DNA from: Eutreptiella sp. 'Long Island Sound 2002'
Lineage: Eukaryota > Euglenozoa > Euglenophyceae > Eutreptiales > Eutreptiaceae
Assembly (NCBI GenBank): GCA_964036045.1
Contig: OZ038389.1
Coordinates: forward strand, 35,544,912-35,608,911
Reading direction: 5' to 3'
DNA length: 64,000 nucleotides
A program made the translations under genes and the position numbers. Positions 33,512 to 48,500 of the stretch are shown here, one piece after another. Positions within the stretch are counted from its first letter, which is position 1. Every line of letters begins with the position of its first letter. The notes under the pieces were generated by a model, which worked only from the letters and a program-made list of their open reading frames with translations, ran no database searches and had not been told where the DNA came from.

Positions 33512-36500
33512 GGGGACACCTTGCACTCGCAAAAAGCCCCTCATATATGGCGACGGGGACACCTTGCTCTGGCAGAAAGCCCCTCATATACGGCAATGGG
33601 GACACTTTGTACTGCCCAAAAGCCCCTCATATACGGCGATGGGGACACTCTGCACTGCCAAACAGCCCCTCATATATGGCGATGGGGACACCTTGCACTG
33701 CCCAAAAGCCCCTCATATACGGCGATGGGGACACTCTGCACTGCCAAACAGCCCCTCGTATATGGCGATGGGGACACCTTGCACTGCCAGAAAGCCCCTC
33801 ATATACGGCGATGGGGACACATTGTACTGCCAACAAGCGCCTCATATACGGCGATGGGGACGCTTTGCACTGGCAAAAAGCCCCTCATATATGGCGATGG
33901 GGACACTCTGAACTGCCCAAAAGCCCATCATATATGGCGATGGGGACACTTTGCACTGCCAAAAAGGCCCTCATACATGGCGATGGGGACACTTTGCACT
34001 GCCAAAAAGCCCCTCATATATGGCGATGGGGACACTTTGCTGTGGCAAAAAGCCCGTCATATATGGCGATGGGGACGCTCTGCACTGCCAAAAAGCCCCT
34101 CATATATGGCGATGGGGACACTTTGCACTGCCAAAAAGCCCCTCATATACGGCGATGGGGACACTTTGCACTGGCAAAAAGCCCCTCATATAAGGCAATG
34201 GGGACACTTTGCACTGCCAAAAACTCCCGCATATACAGCAATGGGGACACTTTGCACTACCAAAAAGCCCCTCATATATGGCGACGGGGACACCTTGCAC
34301 TGCCAAAAAGCACCTCATATACGGCGATGGGGACACTTTGCACTGCCAAAAAGCCCCTCATATATGGCGATGGGGACACTCTGCACTGCCCAAAAGCCCC
34401 TCATATATGGCGATGGGGACACCTTGCACTGCCAAAAAGCCCCTTATATACGGCGATGTGGACACTTTGCACTGCCAAAAAGCCCCTCATATATGACGAT
34501 GGGGATGCTCTGCACTGCCCAAAAGCCCCTCATATATGGCGCTGGGGACACCTTGCACTACCAAAGTACCCCTCATATACGGCGATGGGGACACCTGGCA
34601 ATGGCAAAAAGCCCCTCATATATGACGATGGGGACGCTCTGCAGTGCCCAAAAGCCCCTCATATATGGCGATGGGGACACCTTGCACTGCCAAAAAGCCC
34701 CTCATATACGGCGATGAGGACACTTTGCACTGCCAAAAAGCCGTTCATATATGGCGATGAAGACACCTTGCACTGCCAAAAAACCCCTCATATATGGCGA
34801 TCGGGACACTTTGCACTGCCAAAAACCCCCTCATTAATGGCGATGGGGACCCTTTGCACTGCCAAAAACTCCCGCACATACGGCGATGGGCGCATTTTGC
34901 ACTGGCAAAAAGCCCCTCATATATGGCGATGGGGACACCTTGCACTGCCAAAAAGCCCCTCATATACGGCGATGGGGACACTTTGCACTGGCAAAAAGCC
35001 CCTCATATATGGCGATGGGGACACCTTCCACTGGCAAAAAGCCCCTCATACATGGCGATGGGGACACCTTGCACTGCCAAAAAGCCCCTCATATACGGCG
35101 ATGGGGACACATTGTACTGCCAACAAGCGCCTCATATACGGCAATGGGGACGCTTTGCACTGGCAAAAAGCCCCTCATATATGGCGATGGGGACACTCTG
35201 AACTGCCCAAAAGCCCATCATATATGGCGATGGGGACACTTTGCACTGCCAAAAAGGCCCTCATACATGGCGATGGGGACACTTTGCACTGCCAAAAAGC
35301 CCCTCATATATGGCGATGGGGACACTTTGCTCTGGCAAAAAGCCCGTCATATACGGCGATGGGGACGCTCTGCACTGCCAAAAAGCCCCTCATATATGGC
35401 GATGGGGACACTTTGCACTGCCAAAAAGCCCCTCATATACGGCGATGGGGACACTTTGCACTGGCAAAAAGCCCCTCATATAAGGCAATGGGGACACTTT
35501 GCACTGCCAAAAACTCCCGCATATACAGCAATGGGGACACTTTGCACTACCAAAAAGCCCCTCATATATGGCGATGGGGACACCTTGCACTGCCAAAAAG
35601 CACCTTATATACGGCGATGTGGACACTTTGCACTGCCAAAAAGCCCCTCATATATGGCGATGGGGACGCTCTGCACTGCCCAAAAGCCCCTCATATATGG
35701 CGATGGGGACACCTTGCACTGCCAAAAAGCCCCTTATATACGGCGATGTGGACACTTTGCACTGCCAAAAAGCCCCTCATATATGACGATGGGGATGCTC
35801 TGCACTGCCCAAAAGCCCCTCATATATGGCGCTGGGGACACCTTGCACTGCCAAAAAGCCCCTCATATACGGCGATGGGGACACATTGCACTGGCAAAAA
35901 GCCCCTCATATATGACGATGGGGACGCTCTGCACTGCCAAAAAGCCGTTCATATATGGCGATGAAGACACCTTGCACTGCCAAAAAACCCCTCATATATG
36001 GCGATGGGGACACCTTGCACTGCCAAAAAGCCCCTCATTAATGGCGATGGGGACCCTTTGCACTGCCAAAAACTCCCGCACATACGGCGATGGGCGCATT
36101 TTGCACTGGCAAAAAGCCCCTCATATACGGCGATGGGGACACTTTGCACTGGCAAAAAGCCCCTCATATATGGCGATGGGGACACCTTCCACTGGCAAAA
36201 AGCCCCTCATACATGGCGATGGGGACACTTTGCACTGCCAAAAAGCCCCTCATATACGGCGATGTGGACACTTTGCACTGGCAAAAAGCCCCTCATATAT
36301 GGCGATGGGGACACCTTGCACTGCCAAAAAGCCCCTCATATACAGCGGTGGGGACACATTGTACTGCCAACCAGCCCCTCATATACGGCGATGGGGACAC
36401 TTTGCACTGCCAAAAAGCCCCTCATATATGACGATGGGGACGCTCTACACTGCCCAAAAGCCCCTCATATATGGCGATGGGGACACCTTGCACTGCCAAA

Positions 36501-39500
36501 AAGCCCCTCATATACGGCGATGGGGACACTTTGCACTTGCAAAAAGCCCCTCATATATGGCGATGGGGACACTTTCCACTGGCATAAAGCCCCTCATATA
36601 CGGCGATGGGGACACTTTGTATTGCCAAAAAGCCCCTCAAATATGGCAATGGGGACACTTTGCATTGGCAAAAAGCCCCTCATATATGGCGATGGGGACA
36701 CTTTGTACTGCCAAAGAGCCCCTCATATATGGCGATGAGGACACTTTGCACTGCCAAAAAGCCCCTCATATATGGCGATGGGGACACCTTGCATTTCCAA
36801 AAAGCCCCTCATATACGGCGATGGGGACACTTTGCACTGGCAAAAAGCCCCTCATATATGGCAATGGGGACACTTTGCACTGCCAAAAACTACCGCATGT
36901 ACGGCAATGGGGACACTTTGCACCGGCAAAAAGCCCCTCATATACGGCGATGGGGACACTTTGCACTGCCAAAACGCCCCTCATATATGGCGATGGGGAC
37001 ACCTTGCACTGCCAAAAAGCCCCTCATATATGGCGATGGGGACACTTTGCACTGCCAAAAAGCCCCTCATATACGGCGATGGGGACACTTTGCACTGCCA
37101 AAAAGCCCCTCATATATGGCAATGGGGACACTTTGCACTGCGAAAAAGCCCCTCATATATGGCGATGGGGACACTTTGCACTGCCAAAAAGCCCCTCATA
37201 TACGGCGATGGGGACACTTTGCACTGCCAAAAAGCCCTTCATATATGGCGATGGGGACACCTTGCACTGCCAAAAAGCCCCTCATATATGGCGATGAGGA
37301 AACTCTGTACTGCCAAAAAGCCCCTCATATATGGTAATGGGGACACTTTGCACTGCCAAAAAGCCCCTCATATATGGCGATGGGGACACTTTGCATTGGC
37401 AAAAAGCCCCTCATATATGGCGATGGGGACACCTTCCACTGGCAAAAAGCCCCTCATATATGGTAATGGGGACACTTTGCGCTGCCAAAAAGCCCTTCAT
37501 ATATGGCGATGGGGACACTTTGCATTGGCAAAAAGCCCCTCATATATGGCGATGGGGACACCTTCCACTGGCAAAAAGCCCCTCATATACGGCGATGGAG
37601 ACACTTTGTATTGCCAAAAGGGCCCTCATATATGGCAATGGGGACACTTTGCACTGCCAAAAAGCCCCTCATATATGGCAATGGGGACACTCTGCAGAGC
37701 CAAAGAGCCCCTCATATATGGCGATGGGGACACCTTGCACTACCAAAAACCCCTCATATACGGCGATGGGGACACATTGTACTGCCAAAAAGCCCCTCAT
37801 ATAGGGCGATGGGGACCCTTTGCACTGCCAAAAAGCCCCTCATATATGACGATGGGGACACTCTGCACTGCCCAAAAGCCCCTCATATATGGCGATGGGG
37901 ACACCTTGCACTGCCAAAAAGCCCCTCATATATGGCGATGGGGACACCTTGCACTGGCAAAAAGCCCCTCATATATGGCGATGGGGACACCTTGCACTGC
38001 CAAAAAGCCCCTCATATACGGCGATGGGGACACATTGTACTGCCAAAAAGCCCCTCATATATGACGATGGGGACGCTCTGCACTGCCCAAAAGCCCCTCA
38101 TATATGGCGATGGGGACACCTTGCACTGCCAAAAAGCCCCTCATATACGGCGATGGGGACACTTTGCACTGCCAAAAAGCCCCTCGTATATGGCAATGGG
38201 GACACTTTGCACTGGCAAAAAGCCCCTCATATATGGCGATGGGGACACTTTGCACTGCCAAAAAGCCCCTCATATATGGCGATGGGGACACCTTGCACTG
38301 CCAAAAAGCCCCTCATATATGGCGATGGGGACACTTTGCACTGCCAAAAAGCCCCTCATATACGGCAATGGGGACACTTTGCACTGCCAAAAAGCCCTTC
38401 ATATATCGCGATGGGGACACCTTGCACTGCCAAAAAGCCCCTCATATATGGCGATGGGGACACTTTGCACTGGCAAAAAGCCCCTCATATATGGCAATGG
38501 GGACACTTTGGAATGCCAAAAACTACCGCATATACGGCAATGGGGACACTTTGCACTGCCAAAAAGCCCCTCATATATGGCGATGGGGACGCTTTGCACT
38601 GCCAAAAAGCCCCTCATATACGGTGATGGGGACACTTTGCATTGCCAAAAAGCCCCTCATATATGGCGATGGGGAAACTTTGCATTGGCAAAAAGCCCCT
38701 CATATATGGCGATGGGGACACATTGTACTGCCAAAAAGCCCCTCATAAATGGCGATGGGGACACTTTGCACTGCCAAAAAGCCCCACATATACGGCGATG
38801 GGGACACCTTGCACTGCCAAAAAGCCCCTCATATATGGCGATGGGGACACTTTGCACTGCCAAAAGATCCCTCATATATGGCGATGGGGACACTTTGCAT
38901 TGGCAAAAAGCCCCTCATATGTGGCGATGGGGACACTTTGTACTGCCAAAAAGCCCCTCATATATGGCGATGGGGAAACTTTGCATTGGCAAAAAGCCCC
39001 TCATATGTGGCGATGGGGACACTTTGTACTGCCAAAAAGCCCCTCATATATGGCGATGGGGAGACTTTGCACTGCCAAAAAGCCCCTCATATATGGTAAT
39101 GGGGACACTTTGGAATGCCAAAAAGCCCCTCATATACGGCGATGGGGACACATTGTACTGCCAACAAGCCCCTCATATATGGCGATGGGGACACTTTGCA
39201 CTGGCAAAAAGCCCCTCATATATGGCGATGGGGACACTTTGCACTGCCAAAAAGCCCCTCATATACGGCGATGGGGACACTTTGCACTGCCAAAAAGCCC
39301 CTCATATATGGCGATGGGGACACTTTGTATTGCCAAAAAGCCCCTCATATATGGCAATGGGGACACTTTGCATTGGCAAAAAGCCCCTCATATATGGCGA
39401 TGGGGACAATTTGTACTGCCAAAAAGCCCCTCATATATGGCGACCAGGACACTTTGCACTGCCAAAAAGCCCCTCATATATGGCGATGGGGACAGTTTGT

Positions 39501-42500
39501 ACTGCCAAAAAGCCCCTCATATATGGCAATGGGGACACTCTCCACTGCCAAAAAGCCCCTCATACATGGCGATGGGGACACCTTGCACTGCCAAAAAGCC
39601 CCTCATATACGGTGATGGGGACACTTTGCACAGCCAAAAAGCCCTTCATATATGGCGATGGGGTCACCTTGCACTGCCAAAAAGCCCCTGATATATGGCG
39701 ACGGGGACACTTTGCACTGGCAAAAAGCCCCTCATATATGGCGATGGGGACACCTTGCACTGCCAAAAAGCCCCTGATATATGGCGACGGGGACACTTTG
39801 CACTGGCAAAAAGCCCCTCATATATGGCGACGGGGACACTTTGTATTGCCAAAAAGCCCCTCATATACGGCGATGGGGACACATTGTACTGCCAACAAGC
39901 CCCTCATATGTGGCGATGGGGACACTTTGCACTGCCAAAAAGCCCCTCATATATGGCGATGAGAACACTTTGCACTGCCAAAAAGCCCCTCATATACGGC
40001 GGTGGGGACACTTTGCACTGCCAACAAGCCCCTCATATATGGCGATGAGGAGACTTTGCACTGCCAAAAAGCCCCTCATATATGGTAATGGGGACACTTT
40101 GCAATGCCAAAAAGCCCCTCATATACGGCGATGGGGACACATTGTACTGCCAACAAGCCCCTCATATACGGCGATGGGGACACTTTGCACTGGCAAAAAG
40201 CCCCTCATATATGGCGATGGGGACACTTTGCACTGCCAAAAAGCCCCTCATATACGGCGATGGGGACACTTTGCACTGCCAAAAAGCCCCTCATATATGG
40301 CGATGGGGACACTTTGTATTGCCAAAAAGCCCCTCATATATGGCAATGGGGACACTTTGCATTGGCAAAAAGCCCCTCATATATGGCGATGGGGACAATT
40401 TGTACTGCCCAAAAGCCGCTCATATATGGCGATCAGGACACTTTGCACTGCCAAAAAGCCCCTCATATATGGCGATGGGGACAGTTTGTACTGCCAAAAA
40501 GCCCCTCATATATGGCACTCTGCACACTCTCCACTGCCAAAAAGCCCCTCATACATGGCGATGGGGACACCTTGCACTGCCAAAAAGCCCCTCATATACG
40601 GTGATGGGGACACTTTGCACAGCCAAAAAGCCCTTCATATGTGGCGATGGGGTCACCTTGCACTGCCAAAAAGCCCCTGATATATGGCGACGGGGACACT
40701 TTGCACTGGCAAAAAGCCCCTCATATATGGCGATGGGGACACCTTGCACTGCCAAAGAGACCCTCATACACGGCGATGGGGACACTTTGTATTGCCAAAA
40801 AGCCCCTCATATACGGCGATGGGGACACATTGTACTGCCAACAAGCCCCTCATATGTGGCGATGGGGACACTTTGCACTGCCAAAAAGCCCCTCATATAT
40901 GGCGATGAGAACACTTTGCACTGCCAAAAAGCCCCTCATATACGGCGGTGGGGACACTTTGCACTGCCAACAAGCCCGTCATATATGGCGATGGGGACAC
41001 TTTGCACTGCCGAAAAGCCCCTCATATACGGCGATGGGGACACCTTGCACTGCCAAAAAGCCCCTCATATAGGGCGATGGGGACCCTTTGCACTGCCAAA
41101 AAGCCCCTCATATATGGCGATGGGGACACTTTGCATAGGCAAAAAGCCCCTCATATATGGCGATGGGGACACTTTGTACTGCCAAAAAGCCCCTCATATA
41201 TGGCGATCAGGACACTTTGCACTGCCAAAAAGCCCCTCATATATGGCGATGGGGACACTTTGTACTGCCAAAAAGCCCCTCATATATGGCGGTGGGGACA
41301 CTTTGCACTGCCAACAAGCCCCTCATATATGGCGATGGGGACACTTTGCACTGCCGAAAAGCCCCTCATATACGGCGATGGGGACCCTTTGCACTGCCAA
41401 AAAGCCCCTCATATATGGCGATGGGGACACTTTGCACTGCCAAAAAGCCCCTCATACATGGCAATGGGGACACTTTGCATTGGCAAAAAGCCCCTCATAT
41501 ATGGCGATGGGGACACTTTGTACTGCCAAAAAGCCCCTCATATATGGCGATCAGGACACTTTGCACTGCCAAAAAGCCCCTCATATATGGCGATGGGGAC
41601 ACTTTGTACTGCCAAAAAGCCCCTCATATATGGCAATGGGGACACTCTCCACTGCCAAAAAGCCCCTCATACATGGCGATGGGGACACCTTGCACTGCCA
41701 AAAAGCCCCTCATATACCGTGATGTGGACACTTTGCACTGCCCAAAAGCCCCTCATATATGGCGATGGGGTCACCTTGCACTGCCAAAAAGCCCCTGATA
41801 TATGGCGATGGGGACACTTTGCACTGGCAAAAAGCCCCTCATATATGGCGATGGGGACACCTTGCACTGGCAAAAAGCCCCTCATACACGGCGATGGAAA
41901 CACTTTGCACTGGCAAAAAGCCCCTCATATATGGCGATGGGGACACCTTGCACTGCCAAAAAGCCCCTCATATATGGCAATGGGGACACTTTGCACTGCC
42001 AACCAGCCCCTCATATACGGCGATGGGGACACTTTGCACTGCCAAAAAGCCCCTCATATATGACGACGGGGACGCTCTACACTGCCCAAAAGCCCCTCAT
42101 ATATGGCGATGGGGACACCTTGCACTGCCAAAAAGCCCCTCATATACGGCGATGGGGACACCTTGCACTGCCAAAAAGCCCTTCATATATGGCGATGGGG
42201 ACACCTTGCACTGCCAAAAAGCCCCTCATATATGGCGATGGGGACACTTTGTACTGCCAAAAGACCCCTCATATATGGCAATGGGGACACTCTCCACTGC
42301 CAAAAAGCCCCTCATACATGGCGATGGGGACACCTTGCACTGCCAAAAAGCCCCTCATGTACGGTGATGGGGACACTTTGCACTGCCAAAAAGCCCTTCA
42401 TATATGGCGATGGGGTCACCTTGCACTGCCAAAAAGCCCCTGATATATGGCGATGGGGACACTTTGCACTGGCAAAAAGCCCCTCATATATGGCGATGGG

Positions 42501-45500
42501 GACACCTTGCACTGGCAAAAAGCCCCTCATACACGGCGATGGAAACACTTTGCACTGGCAAAAAGCCCCTCATATATAGCGATGGGGACACCTTGCACTG
42601 CCAAAAAGCCCCTCATATACGGCGATGGGGACACATTGTACTGCCAACCAGCCCCTCATATACGGCGATGGTGACACTTTGCACTGCCAAAAAGCCCCTC
42701 ATATATGACGACGGGGACGCTCTACACTGCCCAAAAGCCCCTCATATATGGCGATGGGGACACCTTGCACTGCCAAAAAGCCCCTCATATACGGCAATGG
42801 GGACACCTTGCACTGCCAAAAAGCCCTTCATATATGGCGATGGGGACACCTTGCAATGCCAAAAAGCCCCTCATATACGGCGATGGGGGCACTTTGTACT
42901 GCCAAAAAGCCCCTCATATATGGCAATGGGGACACTCTCCACTGCCAAAAAGCCCCTCATACATGGCGATGGGGACACTTTGTACTGCCAAAAAGCCCCT
43001 CATACACGGCGATGGGGACACTTTGCACTGCCAAAAAGCCCTTCATATGTGGCGATGGGGTCACCTTGCACTGCCAAAAAGCCCCTGATATATGGCGATG
43101 GGGACACTTTGCACTGGCAAAAAGCCCCTCATATATGGCGATGGGGACACCTTGCACTGGCAAAAAGCCCCTCATACACGGCGATGGGGACACTTTGCAC
43201 TGGCAAAAAGCCCCTCAAATATGGCGATGGGGACACCTTGCACTGCCAAAAAGCCCCTCATATACGGCGATGGGGACACATTGTACTGCCAACCAGCCCC
43301 TCATATACGGCAATGGGACACTTTGCACTGCCAAAAAGCCCCTCATATATGACGACGGGGACGCTCTGCACTGCCCAAAAGCCCCTCATATACGGCGATG
43401 GGGACACTTTGCACTGCCCAAAAGCCGCTCATATATGGCGATGGGGACACTTTGCACTGCCAAAAAGCCCCTCATATATGGCGATGGGGACACTTTGTAT
43501 TGCCAAAAAGCCCTTCATATATGGCGATGGGGAAACTTTGCATTGGCAAAAAGCCCCTCATATGTGGCGATGGGGACACTTTGTACTGCCAAAAAGCCCC
43601 TCATATACGGCGATGGGGACACTTTGCACTGCCAAAAAGCCCTTCATATGTGGCGATGGGGTCACCTTGCACTGCCAAAAAGCCCCTGATATATGGCGAT
43701 CGGGACACTTTGCACTGGCAAAAAGCCCCTCATATATGGCGATGGGGACACCTTGCACTGCCAAAAAGCCCCTCATACACGGCGATGGGGACACTTTGCA
43801 CTGGCAAAAAGCCCCTCATATATGGCGATGGGGACACCTTGCACTGCCAAAAAGCCCCTCATAAACGGCGATGGGGACACATTGTACTGCCAACCAGCCC
43901 CTCATATACGGCAATGGGGACACTTTGCACTGCCCAAAAGCCCCTCACATATGACGACGGGGACGCTCTCCACTGCCCAAAAGCCCCTCATATATGGCGA
44001 TGGGGACGCCTTGCACTGCAAAAAAGCCCCTCATATACGGCGATGGGGACACTTTGCACTGCCCAAAAGCCGCTCATATATGGCGATGGGGACAGTTTGC
44101 ACTGCCAAAAAGCCCCTCATATATGGCGATGGGGACACTTTGTATTGCCAAAAAGCCCTTCATATATGGCGATGGGGAAACTTTGCATTGGCAAAAAGCC
44201 CCTCATATGTGGCGATGGGGACACTTTGTACTGCCAAAAAGCCCCTCATATACGGCGATGGGGACACTTTGCACTGCCAAAAAGCCCCTCATATATGGCG
44301 ATGGGGACACTTTCCAATGCCAAAAAGCCCCTCATATACGGCGATGGGGACACATTGTACTGCCAACAAGCCCCTCATATACGGCGATGGGGACACTTTG
44401 CACTGGCAAAAAGCCCCTCATATATGGCGATGGAGAGATTTTGCACTGGCAAAAAGCCCCTCATATACGGCGATGGGGACACTTTGCACTGCCAAAAAGC
44501 CCCTCATATATGGCGATGGGGACACTTTGCATTGGCAAAAAGCCCCTCATATATGGCGATGGGGACACTTTGTACTGCCAGGAAGCCCCTCATATACGGC
44601 AATGGGGACACTCTCCACTGCCAAAAAGCCCCTCATACATGGCGATGGGGACACCTTGCACTGCCAAAAAGCCCCTCATATACGGTGATGGGGACTTTTG
44701 CACTGCCAAAAAGCCCTTCATATATGGCGATGGGGTCACCTTGCACTGCCAAAAAGCCCCTCATATATGGCGATCAAGACACTTTGCACTGCCAAAAAGC
44801 CCCTCATATATGGCGATGGGGACACTTTGTACTGCCAAAAAGCCCCTCATATATGGCAATGGGGACACTCTCCACTGCCAAAAAGCCCCTCATACATGGC
44901 GATGGGGACACCTTGCACTGCCAAAAAGCCCCTCATATACGGTGATGGGGACACTTTGCACTGCCAAAAAGCCCTTCATATATGGCGATGGGGTCACCTT
45001 GCACTGCCAAAAAGCCCCTGATATACGGCGATGGGGACACTTTGCACTGGCAAAAAGCCCCTCATATATGGCGATGGGGACACCTTGCACTGGCAAAAAG
45101 CCCCTCATACACGGCGATGGGGACACTTTGCACTGGCAAAAAGCCCCTCATATATGGCGATGGGGACACCTTGCACTGCCAAAAAGCCCCTCATATACGG
45201 CGATGGGGACACTTTGCACTGGCAAAAAGCTCCTCATATACGGCGATGGGGACACTTTGCACTGCCAAAAAGCCCCTCATATATGGCGATGGGGAGACTT
45301 TGCACTGGCAAAAAGCCCCTCATATACGGCGATGGGGACACTTTGTACTGCCAAAAAGCCCCTCATATATGGCGATGGGGACACTTTGCATTGGCAAAAG
45401 ACCCCTCATATATGGCGATGNNNNNNNNNNNNNNNNNNNNNNNNNNNNNNNNNNNNNNNNNNNNNNNNNNNNNNNNNNNNNNNNNNNNNNNNNNNNNNNN

Positions 45501-48500
45501 NNNNNNNNNNNNNNNNNNNNNNNNNNNNNNNNNNNNNNNNNNNNNNNNNNNNNNNNNNNNNNNNNNNNNNNNNNNNNNNNNNNNNNNNNNNNNNNNNNNN
45601 NNNNNNNNNNNNNNNNNNNNAGCTGTCCAAAAAGCCCCTCATATATGACGATGGGGACGCTCTGCACTGCCCAAAAGCCCCTCATAAATGGCGATGGGGA
45701 CGCCTTGCACTGCCAAAAAGCCCCTCATATACGGCGATTGGGACACTTTGCACTTGCGAAAAGCCCCTCATATATGGCGATGGGGACACTTTCCACTGGC
45801 AAAAAGCCCCTCATATACGGCGATGGGGACACTTTGTATTGCCAAAAAGCCCCTCATATATGGCAATGAGGACACTTTGCATTGGCAAAAAGCCCCTCAT
45901 ATATGGCGATGGGGACACTTTGTACTGCCAAAAAGGCCCTCATATATGGCGATGAGGACACTTTGCACTGCCAAAAAGCCCCTCACATATGGCGATGGGG
46001 ACACCTTGCACTGCCAAAAAGTCCCTCATATACGGCGATGTGGATACTTTGCACTGCCAAAAAACCCTTCATATATGGCGATGGGGACACCTTGCACTGC
46101 CAAAAAGCCCCTCATATATGGCGATGGGGACACTTTGCACTGGCAAAAAGCCCCTCATATATGGCAATGGGGACACTTTGCACTGCCAAAAAATACCGCA
46201 TATACGGCAATGGGGACACTTTGCACTGGCAAAAAGCCCCTCATATATGGCGATGAGGACACTTTGCACTGCCAAAAAGCCCCTCATATATGGCGATGGC
46301 GACACTTTGCACTGCCAACAAACCCCTCATATATGGCGATGGGGACACTTTGCACTGCCAAAAAGCCCCTCATATATGGCGATGGGGAAACTTTGCACTG
46401 GCAAAAAGCCGCTCATATATGGCGATGGGGACACTTTGTACTGCCAAAAAGCCCCTCATATATGGCGATGAGGACACTTTGAACTGCCAAAAAGCCCCTC
46501 ATATATGGCGATGGGGACACATTGTACTGCCAAAAAGTCCCTCATATACGGCGATGTGGATACTTTGCACTGCCAAAAAACCCTTCATATATGGCGATGG
46601 GGACACCTTGCACTGCCAAAAAGCCCCTCATATACGGCGATTGGGACACTTTGCACTGGCAAAAAGCCCCTCATATATGGCAATGGGGACACTTTGCACT
46701 GCCAAAAAATACCGAATATACGGCGATGGGGACACTTTGCACTGGCAAAAAGCCCCTCATATATGGCGATGGCGACACTTTGCACTGCCAAAAAGCCCCT
46801 CATATACGGCGATGGGGACACTTTGCATTGCCAAAAAGCCCCTCATAAATGGCGATGGGGAAACTTTGCACTGGCAAAAAGCCCCTCATATATGGCGATG
46901 GGGACATTTTGTACTGCCAAAAAGCCCCTCATATATGGCGATGAGGACACTTTGAACTGCCAAAAAGCCCCACATATATGGCGATGGGGACACATTGTAC
47001 TGCCAAAAAGCCCCTCATATATTGCGATGGGGACCCTTTGAACTGCCAAAAAGCCCCTCATATATGGCGATGGGGACACTTTGCACTGCCAAAAAGCCCC
47101 TCATATATGGCGATGGGGACACTTTGAATTGCCAAAAAGTCCCTCATATATGGCAATGGGGACACTTTGCATTGGCAAAAAGCCCCTCATATATGGCGAT
47201 GGGGACACTTTATATTGCCAAAAAGCCCCTCATATACGGCGATCAGGACACTTTGCACCGCAAAAAGCCCCTCATATATGGCGATGGGGACACTTTGTAC
47301 TGCCAAAAAGCCCCTCATATATGGCAATGGGGACACTCTCCACTGCCAAAAAGCCCCTCATACATGGCCCATCGATGGGGACACCTTGCACTGCCAAAAA
47401 GCCCCTCATATACGGCGATGGGGACAGTTTGCACTGCCAAAAAGCCCCTCATATATGGCGATGGGGACACCTTGCGCTGCCAAAAAGCCCCTCATACATG
47501 GCGATGGGGACACCTTGCACTGCCAAAAAGCCCCTGATATATGGCGATGGGGACACATTGCACTGCCAAAAAGCCCCTCATACTTGGCGATGGGGCCACT
47601 TTGCACTGGCAAAAAGCCCCTCATATATGGCGATGGGGACACCTTGCACTGCCAAAAAGCCCGTCATATACGGCGATGAGGACACCTTGTACTGCCAACC
47701 AGCCCCTCATATACGGCGATGGGGACACTTTGCACTGCCAAAAAGCCCCTCATATATGACGATGGGGACGCTCTGCACTGCCCAAAAGCCCCTCATATAT
47801 GGCGATGGGGACGCCTTGTACTACCAAAAAGCCCCTCATATACGGCGATGGGGACACTTTGCACTTGCGAAAAGCCCCTCATATATGGCGATGGGGACAC
47901 TTTCCACTGGCAAAAAGCCCCTCATATACGGCGATGGGGACACTTTGTATTGCCAAAAAGCCCCTCATATATGGCAATGGGGACACTTTGCACTGCCAAA
48001 AAATACCGAATATACGGCGATGGGGACACTTTGCACTGGCAAAAAGCCCCTCATATATGGCGATGGGACACTTTGCACTGCCAAAAAGCCCCTCATATAC
48101 GGCGATGGGGACACTTTGCATTGCCAAAAAGTCCCTCATATATGGCAATGGGGACACTTTGCATTGGCAAAAAGCCCCTCATATATGGCGATGGGGACAC
48201 TTTGAACTGCCAAAAAGCCCCACATATATGGCGATGGGGACACATTGTACTGCCAAAAAGCCCCTCATATATTGCGATGGGGACACTTTGAACTGCCAAA
48301 AAGCCCCTCATATATGGCGATGGGGACACTTTGCACTGCCAAAAAGCCCCTCATATATGGCGATGGGGACACTTTGAATTGCCAAAAAGTCCCTCATATA
48401 TGGCAATGGGGACACTTTGCATTGGCAAAAAGCCCCTCATATATGGCGATGGGGACACTTTATATTGCCAAAAAGCCCCTCATATACGGCGATCAGGACA

